64,000 bases of DNA from Theocolax elegans (taxonomy: Eukaryota; Arthropoda; Insecta; Hymenoptera; Cerocephalidae), in NCBI GenBank assembly GCA_026168455.1, contig CM047427.1, positions 39,808,905 through 39,872,904 of the forward strand, in the 5' to 3' direction. A program made the translations under genes and the position numbers. Positions 34,316-45,336 of the stretch are shown here, piece by piece. The first letter of the stretch is position 1; each line of letters opens with the position of its first letter. The notes below the pieces were generated by a model. The model was not told the DNA's origin. It saw only the letters and a program-made list of their open reading frames with translations, and searched no databases.

Positions 34316-36865
34316 ATGTCCAATAACAACGAGGACCAAGAAACATCATTTTACACACACATAGCTGATACGTATGGAAGAAGCGTCAAGACGATGCTGA
34401 AAAAATTTACAAAATTGCAAGAAAATCTGTGTAAAGCTAAGTCGCAGAGACAATTTTTATTAAAATGTAGAAAATTTGATTTATTGCCGGTACATTTAAA
34501 AAATATCAAGCACAATTTAGAACATATTACGTTTATAAGTAATACTGCTAAACACAAAGTAATAGAAAACATCAGTCGATTGCAAAAAAATTTTTTAAAT
34601 ATAGAAATACAAGATGTTAATATACACATATCATATGTTAGCAAAAAAATAGATAAAGCAAGAACGTCAATATATAGTAAATTACCGGAAGATATTGTTA
34701 ATAAATTCATTGAAATACGCAATAATAATATAAGTAATGTAAAAAGAAAAATAGACATTATACACAAAAGAAAATTTGATAAATTAACTTATTGTACAAT
34801 TAAGAGCAGAAGTAGTAGCAATGCATATGTGTCGAATAATTGTTCCACAAATACAAATAGTTACAAAAAGAAATGGTTTATCAACCTAACTAATGTTAAT
34901 ATTCCTGATGAAGTTCAAGATACAGTATCCTTAGGCCAAAAATATAGTTCTAGTAATTTTTTAGACAAAAATAGTATAATAGAAACCATAAAGAATGTGG
35001 AACAATTATTTAAACACACAGAAATTGCAAATGAATCAATGAATCTTATTAGGAAAAATATTACTAATTATATGGAAGGAAATATAAAAAGAACTACACA
35101 TATAAACATTGAAGACAGATTATTTGCACAAAGATTGAAACAAACAAAGTTGTTTTTAAAAAATAATACCAATGTATTTTTTACTTTAGCTGACAAAGGT
35201 AACGTCACAGTTGCTATTCAAAGAGATTCATATGAACTCAAAATGCACAATCTTTTATCAGATAGTAAAACATATATTCGAATAAATAGAAATCCACTAA
35301 TAAAATTACAAAAAGATACACAAAAAATTATGCAAAAGTGGAATAAATTAGAACTCTTGGGTAAAAAATGCCATAATAATGAATTAACCCAAACAGATAC
35401 AGTACTGCCGAGAATTTATGGATTACCAAAAGTACATAAAAAAGAATATCCACTTAGGCCTATTGTTTCATGTATTGGCAGTCCCACATACAAGCTATCT
35501 AAAATAATAGACAAAATGCTTTCGAATAGCATAAAGAGACCTAAATCTTATGTTAAAAATAGTATAGATTTAATAAATAAAATTAGCAACTGTGATATTC
35601 CTGAAAATTATGTTTTGATTTCTTTAGATGTAGTGTCCTTATTTACCAACGTACCCGAAAATTTAGTGATTGAGAGTATTGAAAAAAGGTATCACCTTAT
35701 AAGAAAAATTTACAATATCTCATTAAATGATCTTCTAGAAGGTGTAAAATTTTTGCTAAGTAATACGTATTTTTCTTGGGATAAAAAATATTATAGACAA
35801 ATTTTTGGCTCTCCCATGGGTAGTCCGATAAGCCCAACTTTTGCAGATTTGGTAATGACAGATTTAGAACAGGAGTGCTTAAATAATTTAGATTTTATAC
35901 CGGTGTTTTACTACAGATATGTAGATGACACAATAATGTGCATTCCTGAAAATAAGATAACTAAAGTATTAGAGGTATTCAATAATTATAACGCACGATT
36001 ACAATTTACTCATGAAAAAGAAAAAAATGGTGCTATAAACTTTTTAGAGTTATCTTTAATTAGAAATAATCATAGTAAAAAAATAATCACGAATTGGTAT
36101 AGGAAAGAAACATTTTCAGGTAGATTTTTACATTTTTTATCCAGTCACCCTATTGAATAAAAACGAGCTATGATATATACGTTGGTAGATAAGGCAATCT
36201 TATTGTCAAACCAGAAGTTTCATAACACCAACTTAAAAATAGTTAAAGAGTTTTTAGTTAATAATGAGTACCCAATTAAATTTATTAATCATAATATAAG
36301 AAAAAAAATGGAAAAAATAAAATATAGAACTAATAACAATAATATTCAACAAAATAAACAAAATAGATACTTTGCAACTTTAAGCGTTCCATATGTTCCA
36401 AATTTTTATAATAATGTGTCTGGTTTTATGAAACAGAAGGGTATTAGGGTTGTTCCTAAAATCTGTAATGGATTAAGTAATGTTATTGTTAGAGGCAAGG
36501 AAAAATTAGACAAACTTTGTGAAACAAATGTAGTATACAGAATTAAGTGTAATGATTGTGACGCAGCATATATAGGAGAGACAAAAAGGCAATTAAATTG
36601 TAGAATAAAAGAACACGAATCTAATAGTAAAAAGTCGGGTGTGCAATATGTTATAAATGACCATATAACAAAATATGACCATACATTTAATTTTAAAGAT
36701 GTAGACGTGTTAGATAGAGAAAAAATTTGGGGTAAAAGACTGATATCAGAGATGACCCATATTAAACTAGAGAAGAATGCCATTAACGTAAAAGATGATA
36801 CAAAAAATCTTAGCCAATTTTACAATAACATTGTTAATCAACTCAAATTACGGTCCAAATTGTAA
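34316..36865 (+). CDS. Penelope-like RT plus GIY-YIG endonuclease, one in-frame stop
   Basis: Starts MSNNNEDQETSFYTHIADTY and reads 614 codons to a TAA at 36158-36160. The same frame then continues (KRA-MIYTLVDKAILLS) for 231 codons from 36170 to the natural stop. N-terminal part: a basic, helical region. RT fingers at about 360-400 (PRIYGLPKVHK, PLRPIVSCIGSP); motif A ISLDVVSLFTNVP at about 435; motif B GSPMGSPISP at about 505; catalytic YRYVDDT at about 537; NFLELSL and NWYRKETFSGRFLHF near the stop. The C-terminal GIY-YIG nuclease has VVYRIKCNDCDAAYIGETKR with paired cysteines, then an RIKEHES helix. The enzyme would nick DNA and copy element RNA. The stop replaces a codon between RT and linker and occurs in both palindrome arms. 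Either a pseudogene or a readthrough product. Confidence 0.88.
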
Positions 36866-37513
36866 TAATTTCCTTTCTTTCTTGAACGTAATTCAAAAAT
36901 AATGCTGGTTATCTACAGATGGTAGATCAATTAGTTCAAATTTAATTACAAGTATTATAATCAGCGCTGTAATCGATTACTGATTAATACGCGCATAAAT
37001 TTGAAATTGGGAAAAAATCAAAATTTAATTTTTAATTTGTAAATGGTAAATATATTTTAACAAAGTGCAATAAATATAGACTGAATTATTATTAATTTTT
37101 AAGAAAAAAATTTTTAACAGTAATTGACAATAATGAATGAATCAATGTTAATATAACTTTAAATTATAGAAATATTAAAGTACAAATAATAATATTTATA
37201 TGGTTACGTGTTCATTAATTATTTTTTTTAGTGGTATTTATAAAAGAATTTTTTTTAATATTATTGACTTAAGTTTGATGTTAATTAATGATATTACATT
37301 TCGTATAGGATTTATTAATATTCAAATTTTTGCTACACGTCTATGTCATGAATACGGTCAAATTGACACACACTACAAGTGTATAATGACGGGTCGCAAA
37401 AATTTGAATTATAGCTTTACCAACTATCTGTGATAATGACTAGCAAATTTTGTTTTCTGATAAATTTTATTGATATTGACTGCTTTTTGCTTAATTGGTG
37501 TTGTGTGTTCTAT

Positions 37514-37556
<43 letters not shown>

Positions 37557-37833
37557 TTAAATAAATTCTATGATGTTATATAAGTACGATTCAGAGAAGA
37601 AAGGTAAAATAAGTTACATAACCTCAATCTTTGTGCAAATTTTAACACTAATGTTTTGCTACTTGCTTTTGCTTTTGATTATAGAGCGACACATTAGAGA
37701 TACTATGGAAATTATGAGAAAAGCCACATATGTGCATTAATTTGACCAAATAGTGAGTAATTATATTTAGATATATATATGCAAAATTGTAAAATACTGG
37801 TGTAACAAATGATTGTTTCAATAAAGGTATAGC

Positions 37834-37866
37834 CTGATGAGGATGGAGGACTTCCATCGAAACGTC
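37834..37866 (+). ncRNA. Hammerhead-like ribozyme, right Penelope copy
   Basis: CTGATGA (37834-37840), stem II GATGGA (37842-37847) pairing TCCATC (37853-37858) with a 5-base loop, then GAAAC and cleavage triplet GTC (37864-37866). Stem I is weak (GC/GC). Stem III would be the self-complementary ACGT, as in the minimal type I hammerheads reported from Penelope elements, which act better as dimers. One G (37841) is left unpaired after CTGATGA in the best stem II register. Activity is untested. Confidence 0.7.
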
Positions 37867-38174
37867 GCCAATTAAATAAATTAAATGGTTAGTTCGCTAA
37901 AAATCGATAAAAACGCCTCCTAACGCCTCCTTTTAAAAGTTGTTTATAATGTATTTTCAAAAAAATCAATAGATTTTGAGATAAATGGCTTTAAAAATAG
38001 TAATTTCTCTACAAAATTGAAAAATTTCCATTTTTCATGGTGGAATAACTCTTAAGCATATTATTTTTAACACCTAAAATTTTTTTTCTATCTTCTGGAA
38101 GATATTTCCAGTCTGTTCACAAAATTTGGAGTGATTTAAAATTTTCATCGTACCACTTGACGTGAAATAGCCCA

Positions 38175-38598
38175 TATATATATATGTCCACTCGAAAAAG
38201 TTGAGACAGTGCTATAGGGGAAAACGAAAGAGTGAGTGAGACACGCGTGTTTTTTTCAGTATCTTAAACGGTCATCTTTTATCTTACACGATCGTCAATC
38301 ATCTAATTTGCCGAGAAGCGTGCGCGTAACAGAACCTGTCCAGTGACAATTATTGGTTCTGTTTAATGTTGATAATTTAAAAGTTTGTCAAATTCTTGGT
38401 TTTGGACTACAGTTTTCATAGGTACGGTATAATAATTATTTACATTTTTTATTTTTACTACATTTGTAAGTATCAAGATTTAAATAAAAATAGTAAAAAA
38501 AATTTAGGAAATGTTTATTAATTATTTGAATAAATTATATTTTAAAGAAGTTAAAAATTTAATTATTGGTTAATAGAATTATTTATTTAACAATTTAG
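38175..38598. other. No recognisable gene
   Basis: AT-rich flank between the palindrome and the gamma-tubulin complex exons. It may be intron or upstream DNA of that fragment. Confidence 0.45.
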
Positions 38599-38961
38599 AT
38601 TCTGGAGCCCAGTCGTGAGACGTATCAAGCAATATTGAAACAACAAATCACTTCCACAACAAAGTTTAGGAAAATGCCTGAAATTTTACCAATACAGAAA
38701 CACATTCATTTAATTACTAGTAGTATGGTAAATTTAGTACATCAAATGCAGTATTACTTTTTATTCAAGGTGGGTAAATAATTTAATGCGAACAAAAGAA
38801 GCAGTTATTTGTAACTGCAATAATTTTTATATGCAGCTGATTAAATGTTCCTGGGATGTATTTGCTAAGCAGCTGAGACAAGCATCATCACTCGACGACA
38901 TTATAACTTCACACACTAACTTTATACAATCTGTTAACTTCTTGATGAACAATCTCAAGTA
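38599..38961 (+). pseudogene. Gamma-tubulin complex component (GCP3/Grip91-like), two exons only
   Basis: Exon 38599-38769 encodes EPSRETYQAILKQQITSTTK, FRKMPEILPIQKHIHLITSS and MVNLVHQMQYYFLFK between an AG acceptor and a GTGGGT donor. Exon 38837-38959 follows an ATGCAG acceptor and encodes LIKCSWDVFAKQLRQASSLD, DIITSHTNFIQSV. This matches the GRIP/Spc97-98 C-terminal domain that binds gamma-tubulin, where the family reads HFVHQMQYY...VLECSWD. Splice phase is correct and no stop is present in these exons, but the gene ends abruptly: 38957-38962 runs straight into GTF2H1 sequence. The remaining exons are absent, so this is a fragment, not a working gene. Confidence 0.85.
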
Positions 38962-39894
38962 ATTAAGACTTCACCCGAAGGAAAGTCTAAAATCCAACTA
39001 CAAGTTGTTCTTCACGACAATCAATCATCGACATTTCATTTTGTTACTAAAAATGGAATGGAAGCACAAATTCAAGATAGGAATGAGGTCAAAGAATTAC
39101 TGCAACAACTTTTGCCTAAATTTAAAAGAAAAGTCAATAAAGAGCTAGAAGAAAAAAATAGGTATATTATAACTCAAATAGATGTTTAAATTAAAAATTT
39201 GTTTGTTTTTTTATTATTCATTTATATTATTTTTGTAAAGAATACTACAAGAGCATCCAGTACTACTGCAACTTTATCGTCATTTAGTAATAATACAGGT
39301 TATAACATCAGAAGAATTTTGGACTCAACATGCTGTACAATATACATAAACTGAAATGGCTCCACGTCAAGAGATTGGTGTAAATAGTGCCTTCTTAGTA
39401 AGTACCTTTAGCACTAAAATAAAAATAAAAATTAAAATTAAAATTAATCCATATTTTTTTGCAATTTGTATCATTTGTATAACCAAAAATTTAAATTACA
39501 GGCAGATATTAAACCACAAACTGATGGCTGCAATGGACTAAAATTATAATCTAACAGTGGATATTATTGAATGTATATTTAAAACATATCCAGCTGTAAG
39601 AAAAAAACATGAAGAATATGTGCCTAATAAGATGTCAGAATCAGACTTTTGGACAAAATTTTTTCAATCTCACTACTTTTATCAAGGTCGCATTAACGTA
39701 GGGAACAAAGATCTATTTACCGAGTGTGCCAAAATGGACGATCAAGAATTAAAAAAGGATATTCAAGCAGGAATTGATGATCCCATGGTCGACATAACTG
39801 GTTTTGATAATGTAACTTTAGATGAGATGTACGATAGTGGAACTGGCAAGTTTGACAAATCTTCGGGCAACATTGTTCATCAAAGTATGATTAA

Positions 39895-40033
39895 CCTTTA
39901 GACTGCCGGCATTTTTGCCTTATAAATTGATATTTTTATATGCAAAATTTATACATAAAAACACCTCATATCTCTAGAGTAGTTGTGAAGGTCACAGGTG
40001 GCTCATATATGAGCCATGACGACAGTCTAAAGG
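39895..40033. mobile_element. piggyBac-like MITE, 139 bp, in a GTF2H1 exon
   Basis: Bounded by TTAA (39891-39894 and 40034-40037), with inverted ends CCTTTAGACTG...CAGTCTAAAGG and a subterminal palindrome GGCTCATATATGAGCC at 40000-40015. Excision with one TTAA restores the reading SMIKRFNQHS of p62, so limits are exact. It has no coding capacity and would need a piggyBac transposase. Confidence 0.9.
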
Positions 40034-40931
40034 TTAAAAGATTCAATCAACATAGTATAATGGTTATGAAAGCAAATGCTGCATCATCAACTTCAGAATC
40101 ACAATTACCACAATCAAATGGATCGGCAATGCCAAATAAAAATGCTTCCAACAATAAAAAGTTAGGTGATTCACCAATGACCAAAAAGGTATAATATATA
40201 ATATATAAGTTTATATTTATTATGCAATATTTTTCCTGTATAAAAATCTAACATCACTAATATCTTAATATTCATTTAAATAGAGACGAATTCAAGATAA
40301 GTTAGTATATGAAGATCTTGATAGTAAATGTGATATAGTAACAATTACTGGGCCAGCACTAGTATTAACATAAGTAGATAGCTATTTACATGGGCCAGTT
40401 CCAATTGCAGAAAATAACCATGATTCTACAACAGATCAAATTAAATCAATTGCAAGTCAATTAATGAGAGAAATTGATAAATGGCTCAGTGTATCTTATC
40501 TGCCTCGACAAGCATCTACTTCTTTGGTAAGCCCTGCTGCAGCAGTTTTTGCATTTGGAGAATTAACTCCGGGTAGATCTTTATGAAAGGGTTTTGAGGG
40601 GATAGCTTTGATCGTAAATAGTACATCATTCTTCAATTGAATAAATATTTTATATAAAATGTATAAATATCATTCAAATTAATATTTTTGTTAAAGAATT
40701 AATTCCAAAGGAATTAGAAAAGGAACTAGCTATAGTTTACGTATGTGCATGTGAACTACCAAAACATTTTTGGAGAAGCTTCCCACCTACAACACCCCAA
40801 TTAGAAGAGAAGGTTACAAGAATCCACAATGCACTACGTAATTTCCATTCTGTTAGACTGAAACCATTTGAGGTATAATTTTTTATCAGTTATATTATCA
40901 ATCAATTGATTTCTTAGCAAAACATTATAAA

Positions 40932-41104
40932 ATTAATTAATATTTTTATCGGTCTTACAGTCAATTATATGGGCAGTCAGATTGCCCCTACTTATAATCA
41001 CCCCCGAAGAATCTATAAAAATAATAAAAAAAATATAATAAAAATAAAAAATAAAAAAACTAACTGAAAATAAAAACAAATTATTAATAAAGCAAATTAT
41101 TAAT
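40932..41104 (-). mobile_element. Penelope family-2 tail inserted in a GTF2H1 intron
   Basis: 173 bp matching 60167-60332, including TTTTTATCGGTCTTACAGTC and CCCCTACTTATAATCACCCC. A 13-bp target duplication AAAACATTATAAA lies at 40919-40931 and 41105-41117. It contains no coding sequence. Confidence 0.8.
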
Positions 41105-41265
41105 AAAACATTATAAATAAATAAATTTTTCTTTTACAGGATCGATTGCAGAGAGAATTTTCAGCTGTAAGTCAGCATCTTACAAGTCACTTAAACCAAT
41201 TATTAAATTCTGCTTATAGGAAATTTGCGGTTTGGCAGCAAAGAAGAGCTGGTCACATGAGGTAG

Positions 41266-41481
41266 CCTGCAGCCTCAAATAGATGTCTCCATCAAGATTG
41301 CTCTCACATAAATGGGAATTCTCATTTACATAGCAGTCAAAGAAATATTAATATTTGGCACTTATCACTCACATTTTTTTTCACATAATGCTGCGGAAAG
41401 TGTATGAAAAAAATAATTATTTCTGAGTCACTTGCTGTTGATTATTATTACATAAGTAGGGTAATTAAGCTTAATCGGTCG
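41266..41481. other. 3' flank of the GTF2H1 pseudogene
   Basis: Non-coding; may be the original 3' UTR. Confidence 0.5.
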
Positions 41482-44400
41482 ACCTCACTGCGAATTAATC
41501 GAAAAAAGATAAAATAAAAATTAATAATTTAGTATATGTCATCTATAACGACACAATAACAAGCATGTACGTGCTAATAAATATACGCAAAAGCCTGATT
41601 TATATAGATAAATTTCATAGACATCGTATAATCTTATTATTTATTAAACATAAAAAATTTCGATTAGTTCCTTCAGTACTTTCAATAGCAATATATGTTC
41701 TAATTTAAAAAATCATTTGTAAAAAACCAAATAAAACCTCTGTCTAAGCCGAAAATTATACGAATTGTTCAGATAGATGTATATGTAGTAAAAACTATCA
41801 TATCATGAACACCTTGTTTTTTTTTCATAGTTACGTAAGTAATATAATAAGTAACAAAAATATATTTTGATGCAATATTTATTACCCAATATTCGACTCC
41901 CGACATAATCCTATTATTTTTATTTATTGTACAATAAATTTGTTCCTAAATCATAAAAAATAAAGAAATAAACGTAAATTATAAGCAAAAGAAAAGTGTA
42001 ACTGTAAATAAATAGAAATATTACTAGTGTTTCCGAAAAAATATTTGTACAAAACAATTTTATAAAAAATTTTTTTAAAAACATTGCATTACTATTTACT
42101 GATAAATGTTTGCAAATATATGTTATAATTGATAGATTTATTTTTCTTTGTAAACTTTAATTGCAAGGAGTGTACAATGAAGCGTACAATTTCAATGATA
42201 GAATGGAAATACATAACTTCTTGGTATTATTTTAATAATTTATATTTCATCAAATGATTTTGCATAGTTTATGTAAGATGTAAAGTATACAATATTTTTA
42301 TAGGTACTCTTACAGTTATATAAACTCAATGCAATACCATTCTCTTATTCATATAAAAATAAGTTCCTTTATTAAAATGATGCGGCTTGCTGTTTATAGA
42401 TGTTGATCACAGTTAGCCAGTAATTAGATCTCTTTTAGTTCAACTTTATATTACCAAACTAAACGGAATAAATAAAAATGTTGGTGAGAGTACATTTGAT
42501 AACAATGTATTACATATGGGGTATTCCACGTGAAGTGGTCCGATCAAAATTTTAAAATGCACCAAATTTTGGGTACACTTTGCAAATGTTTTTCAGAATA
42601 CAAAAAAAAAATTTTTAGGTACTGGAATCTATTTGCTCAAAAGTTATTCTAACCTCAAAAAGTGAATTTTTCCATATTTTTTTCAACACCAGCTGGGTTT
42701 ACCGCTATATAACTCAAAATCTATCAACTTTTACTATAGAACATTATATATAACATTCGTTGCTAATTATATCTAGAATTTATTCTTCTGGGTTAGAATT
42801 TCTAATTTCAAGGTCAATGTTACATAAACTACATGTCAATATTCAACTTGAAAAAAGTGCAAGTGCAACACCTTCGATTTTTTCATCCAAAAGTCTAAAA
42901 GAAAGCTTGGAGCAATACCTTTCAAATGGTCTGTAGCATTTTTATGGCCTCCAATTCTGTAAAAAGTTATGACAATTTAAAGAAAGACATAACATTCACA
43001 AAAATTAACATGGTAATTCCCATTTAAATTTTTTAAAAAATTTCGTGTTTCTTTAAATTGTCATAACTTTTTACAGAATTGGAGGCCATAAAAATGCTAC
43101 AGACTATTTGAAAGGTATTGCTCCAAGCTTTCTTTTAGACTATTCGATGAAAAAATCGAAGGTGGCGCACTTGCACTTTTTTCAAGTTAAATATTGATAT
43201 GTAGTTTATGTAACATTGACCTTGAGATTAGAAATTCTAACCCAGAAGAATAAATTCTAGATATAATTAGCAACGAATGTTACATATAATGTTATATAGT
43301 AAAAGTTGATAGATTTTGAGTTATATAGCGGTAAACCCAGCTGGTGTTGAAAAAAATATGGAAAAATTCACTTTTTGAGGTTAGAATAACTTTTGAGCAA
43401 ATAGATTCCAGTACCTAAAAATTTTTTTCTGTATTCTGAAAAACATTTGCAAAGTGTACCCAAAATTTGGTGCATTTTAAAATTTTGATCGGACCACTTC
43501 ACATGGAATACCCCATATGTAATACATTGTTATCAAATGTACTCTCACCAACATTTTTATTTATTCCGTTTAGTTTGGTAATATAAAGTTGAACTAAAAG
43601 AGATCTAATTACTGGCTAACTGTGATCAACATCTATAAACAGCAAGCCGCATCATTTTAATAAAGGAACTTATTTTTATATGAATAAGAGAATGGTATTG
43701 CATTGAGTTTATATAACTGTAAGAGTACCTATAAAAATATTGTATACTTTACATCTTACATAAACTATGCAAAATCATTTGATGAAATAAAAATTATTAA
43801 AATAATACCAAGAAGTTATGTATTTCCATTCTATCATTGAAATTGTACGCTTCATTGTACACTCCTTGCAATTAAAGTTTACAAAGAAAAATAAATCTAT
43901 CAATTATAACATATATTTGCAAACATTTATCAGTAAATAGTAATGCAATGTTTTTAAAAAAATTTTTTATAAAATTGTTTTGTACAAATATTTTTTCGGA
44001 AACACTAGTAATATTTCTATTTATTTACAGTTACACTTTTCTTTTGCTTATAATTTACGTTTATTTCTTTATTTTTTATGATTTAGGAACAAATTTATTG
44101 TACAATAAATAAAAATAATAGGATTATGTCGGGAGTCGAATATTGGGTAATAAATATTGCATCAAAATATATTTTTGTTACTTATTATATTACTTACCTA
44201 ACTATGAAAAAAAAAACAAGGTGTTCATGATATGATAGTTTTTACTACATATACATCTATCTGAACAATTCGTATAATTTTCGGCTTAGACAGAGGTTTT
44301 ATTTGGTTTTTTACAAATGATTTTTTAAATTAGAACATATATTGCTATTGAAAGTACTGAAGGAACTAATCGAAATTTTTTATGTTTAATAAATAATAAG

Positions 44401-44550
44401 ATTATACGATGTCTATGAAATTTATCTATATAAATCAGGCTTTGGGTGTATTTATTAACACGTACATGCTTGTTATTGTGTCGTTATAGATGACATATAC
44501 TAAATTATTAATTTTTATTTTATCTTTTTTCGATTAATTCGCAGTGAGGT
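41482..44550. repeat. Inverted duplication of 1,035 bp around a foldback element
   Basis: 41482-42516 and 43516-44550 are near-identical in opposite orientation, sharing ACCTCACTGCGAATTAATCG at the outer ends and the sequence up to the foldback ends. They carry no recognisable gene. The duplicated DNA looks like ordinary flank. Confidence 0.88.
42517..43515. mobile_element. Foldback element family B, complete
   Basis: About 1-kb palindrome, ends TGGGGTATTCCACGTGAAGT and complement, centre near 43015. Arms near-identical with almost no spacer. No coding potential. Ends resemble families A and C (GGGNTATTYCACGT...AAAATTTTAAA). Confidence 0.85.
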
Positions 44551-45331
44551 ATATAACATTATATGTAACATTCGTTGCTAATTATATCTAGAATTTATTA
44601 TTCTGGGTTAGAATTTCTAATCTCAAGGTCAATGTTACATAAACTACATATCAATATTCAACTTGAAAAAAGTGCAATTGCGCCACCTTTGATTTTTTCA
44701 TCCGAAAGTCTAAAAGAAAGCTTGGAGCAATACCTTTTAAATGGTCTGTAGCATTTTTATGGCCTCCAATCCTGTAAAAAGTTATGACAATTTAAAGAAA
44801 CACGAAATTTTTTTAAAAATTTAAATGGGAATTACCATGTTAATTTTCGTGAATGTTATGTCTTTCTTTAAATTGTCATAACTTTTTACAGAATTGGAGG
44901 CCATAAAAATGCTACAGACCATTTGAAAGGTATTGCTCCAAGCTTTCTTTTAGACTTTTGGATGAAAAAATCGAAGGTGGCGCACTTGCACTTTTTTCAA
45001 GTTGAATATTGACATGTAGTTTATGTAACATTGACCTTGAAATTAGAAATTCTAACCCAGAAGAATAAATTCTAGATATAATTAGCAACGAATGTTACAT
45101 ATAATGTTCTATAGTAAAAGTTGATAGATTTTGTGTTATATAGCGGTAAACCCAGCTGGTGTTGACAAAAATATGGAAAAATTCACTTTTTGAGGTTAGA
45201 ATAACTTTTGAGCAAATAGATTCCAGTACCTAAAAATTTTTTTTCTGTATTCTGAAAAACATTTGCAAAGTGTACTCAAAATTTGGTGCATTTTAAAATT
45301 TTGATCGGACCACTTCACGTGGAATACCCCA
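44551..45331. mobile_element. Foldback element family B, second copy, left end missing
   Basis: Starts inside the left arm (equivalent to about 42745), passes a centre near 44830, and ends with the complete right terminus GTGGAATACCCCA. Sequence differs from 42517-43515 by scattered substitutions. Confidence 0.85.
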
Positions 45332-45336
45332 TATAT

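Larger units (their letters stand above)
34139..37933 (+). mobile_element. Penelope-like element, right copy, nearly intact
   Basis: Full-length plus-strand Penelope-like retroelement. The 5' terminal region (shared with the 3' end: CGTCGCCAATTAAATAAATT and about 75 bp on) forms a pseudo-LTR. The long ORF starts at 34316, the GIY-YIG region ends at 36865, a 1-kb 3' UTR follows, then a hammerhead-like motif and the 3' pseudo-LTR. It is the best copy of three Penelope lineages in the window. RT plus GIY-YIG in this order is diagnostic for the class. Confidence 0.92.
28348..38174. repeat. Giant near-perfect palindrome (foldback A plus Penelope pair)
   Basis: The ends TGGGCTATTTCACGTCAAGT and its reverse complement lie at 28348 and 38174. 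About 3.65 kb on each side is nearly identical in inverted orientation: foldback sequence (28348-28590 and 37934-38174), then a Penelope-like element reading outward. The arms share even non-coding detail and an (AAAT)n run (28961 and 37520, different lengths). The right arm has a 10-bp duplication near 37921. The centre (31995-34138) holds shorter inverted Penelope pieces. It is either a recent inverted duplication or an assembly artefact. Confidence 0.85.
38962..41265 (+). pseudogene. GTF2H1: TFIIH subunit 1 (p62, GTF2H1), multi-exon pseudogene lacking its 5' end
   Basis: Exons at 38962-39161, 39241-39397, 39502-40188, 40284-40613, 40697-40872 and 41150-41265, with GT-AG-like borders. They cover the end of the PH domain ([40 protein letters not shown]), both BSD-type regions (WTKFFQSHYFYQGRINVGNK, DLFTECAKMDD) and the C-terminus (LNQLLNSAYRKFAVWQQRRA) with its natural stop. 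p62 is the core TFIIH scaffold in transcription initiation and repair. Defects: TAA at 39347-39349, an extra A near 39540, a MITE at 39895-40033, TAA near 40370, TGA near 40583. The first exons are missing and replaced by gamma-tubulin complex exons. Retained introns exclude a processed copy; it is a genomic duplicate or capture. Confidence 0.9.
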
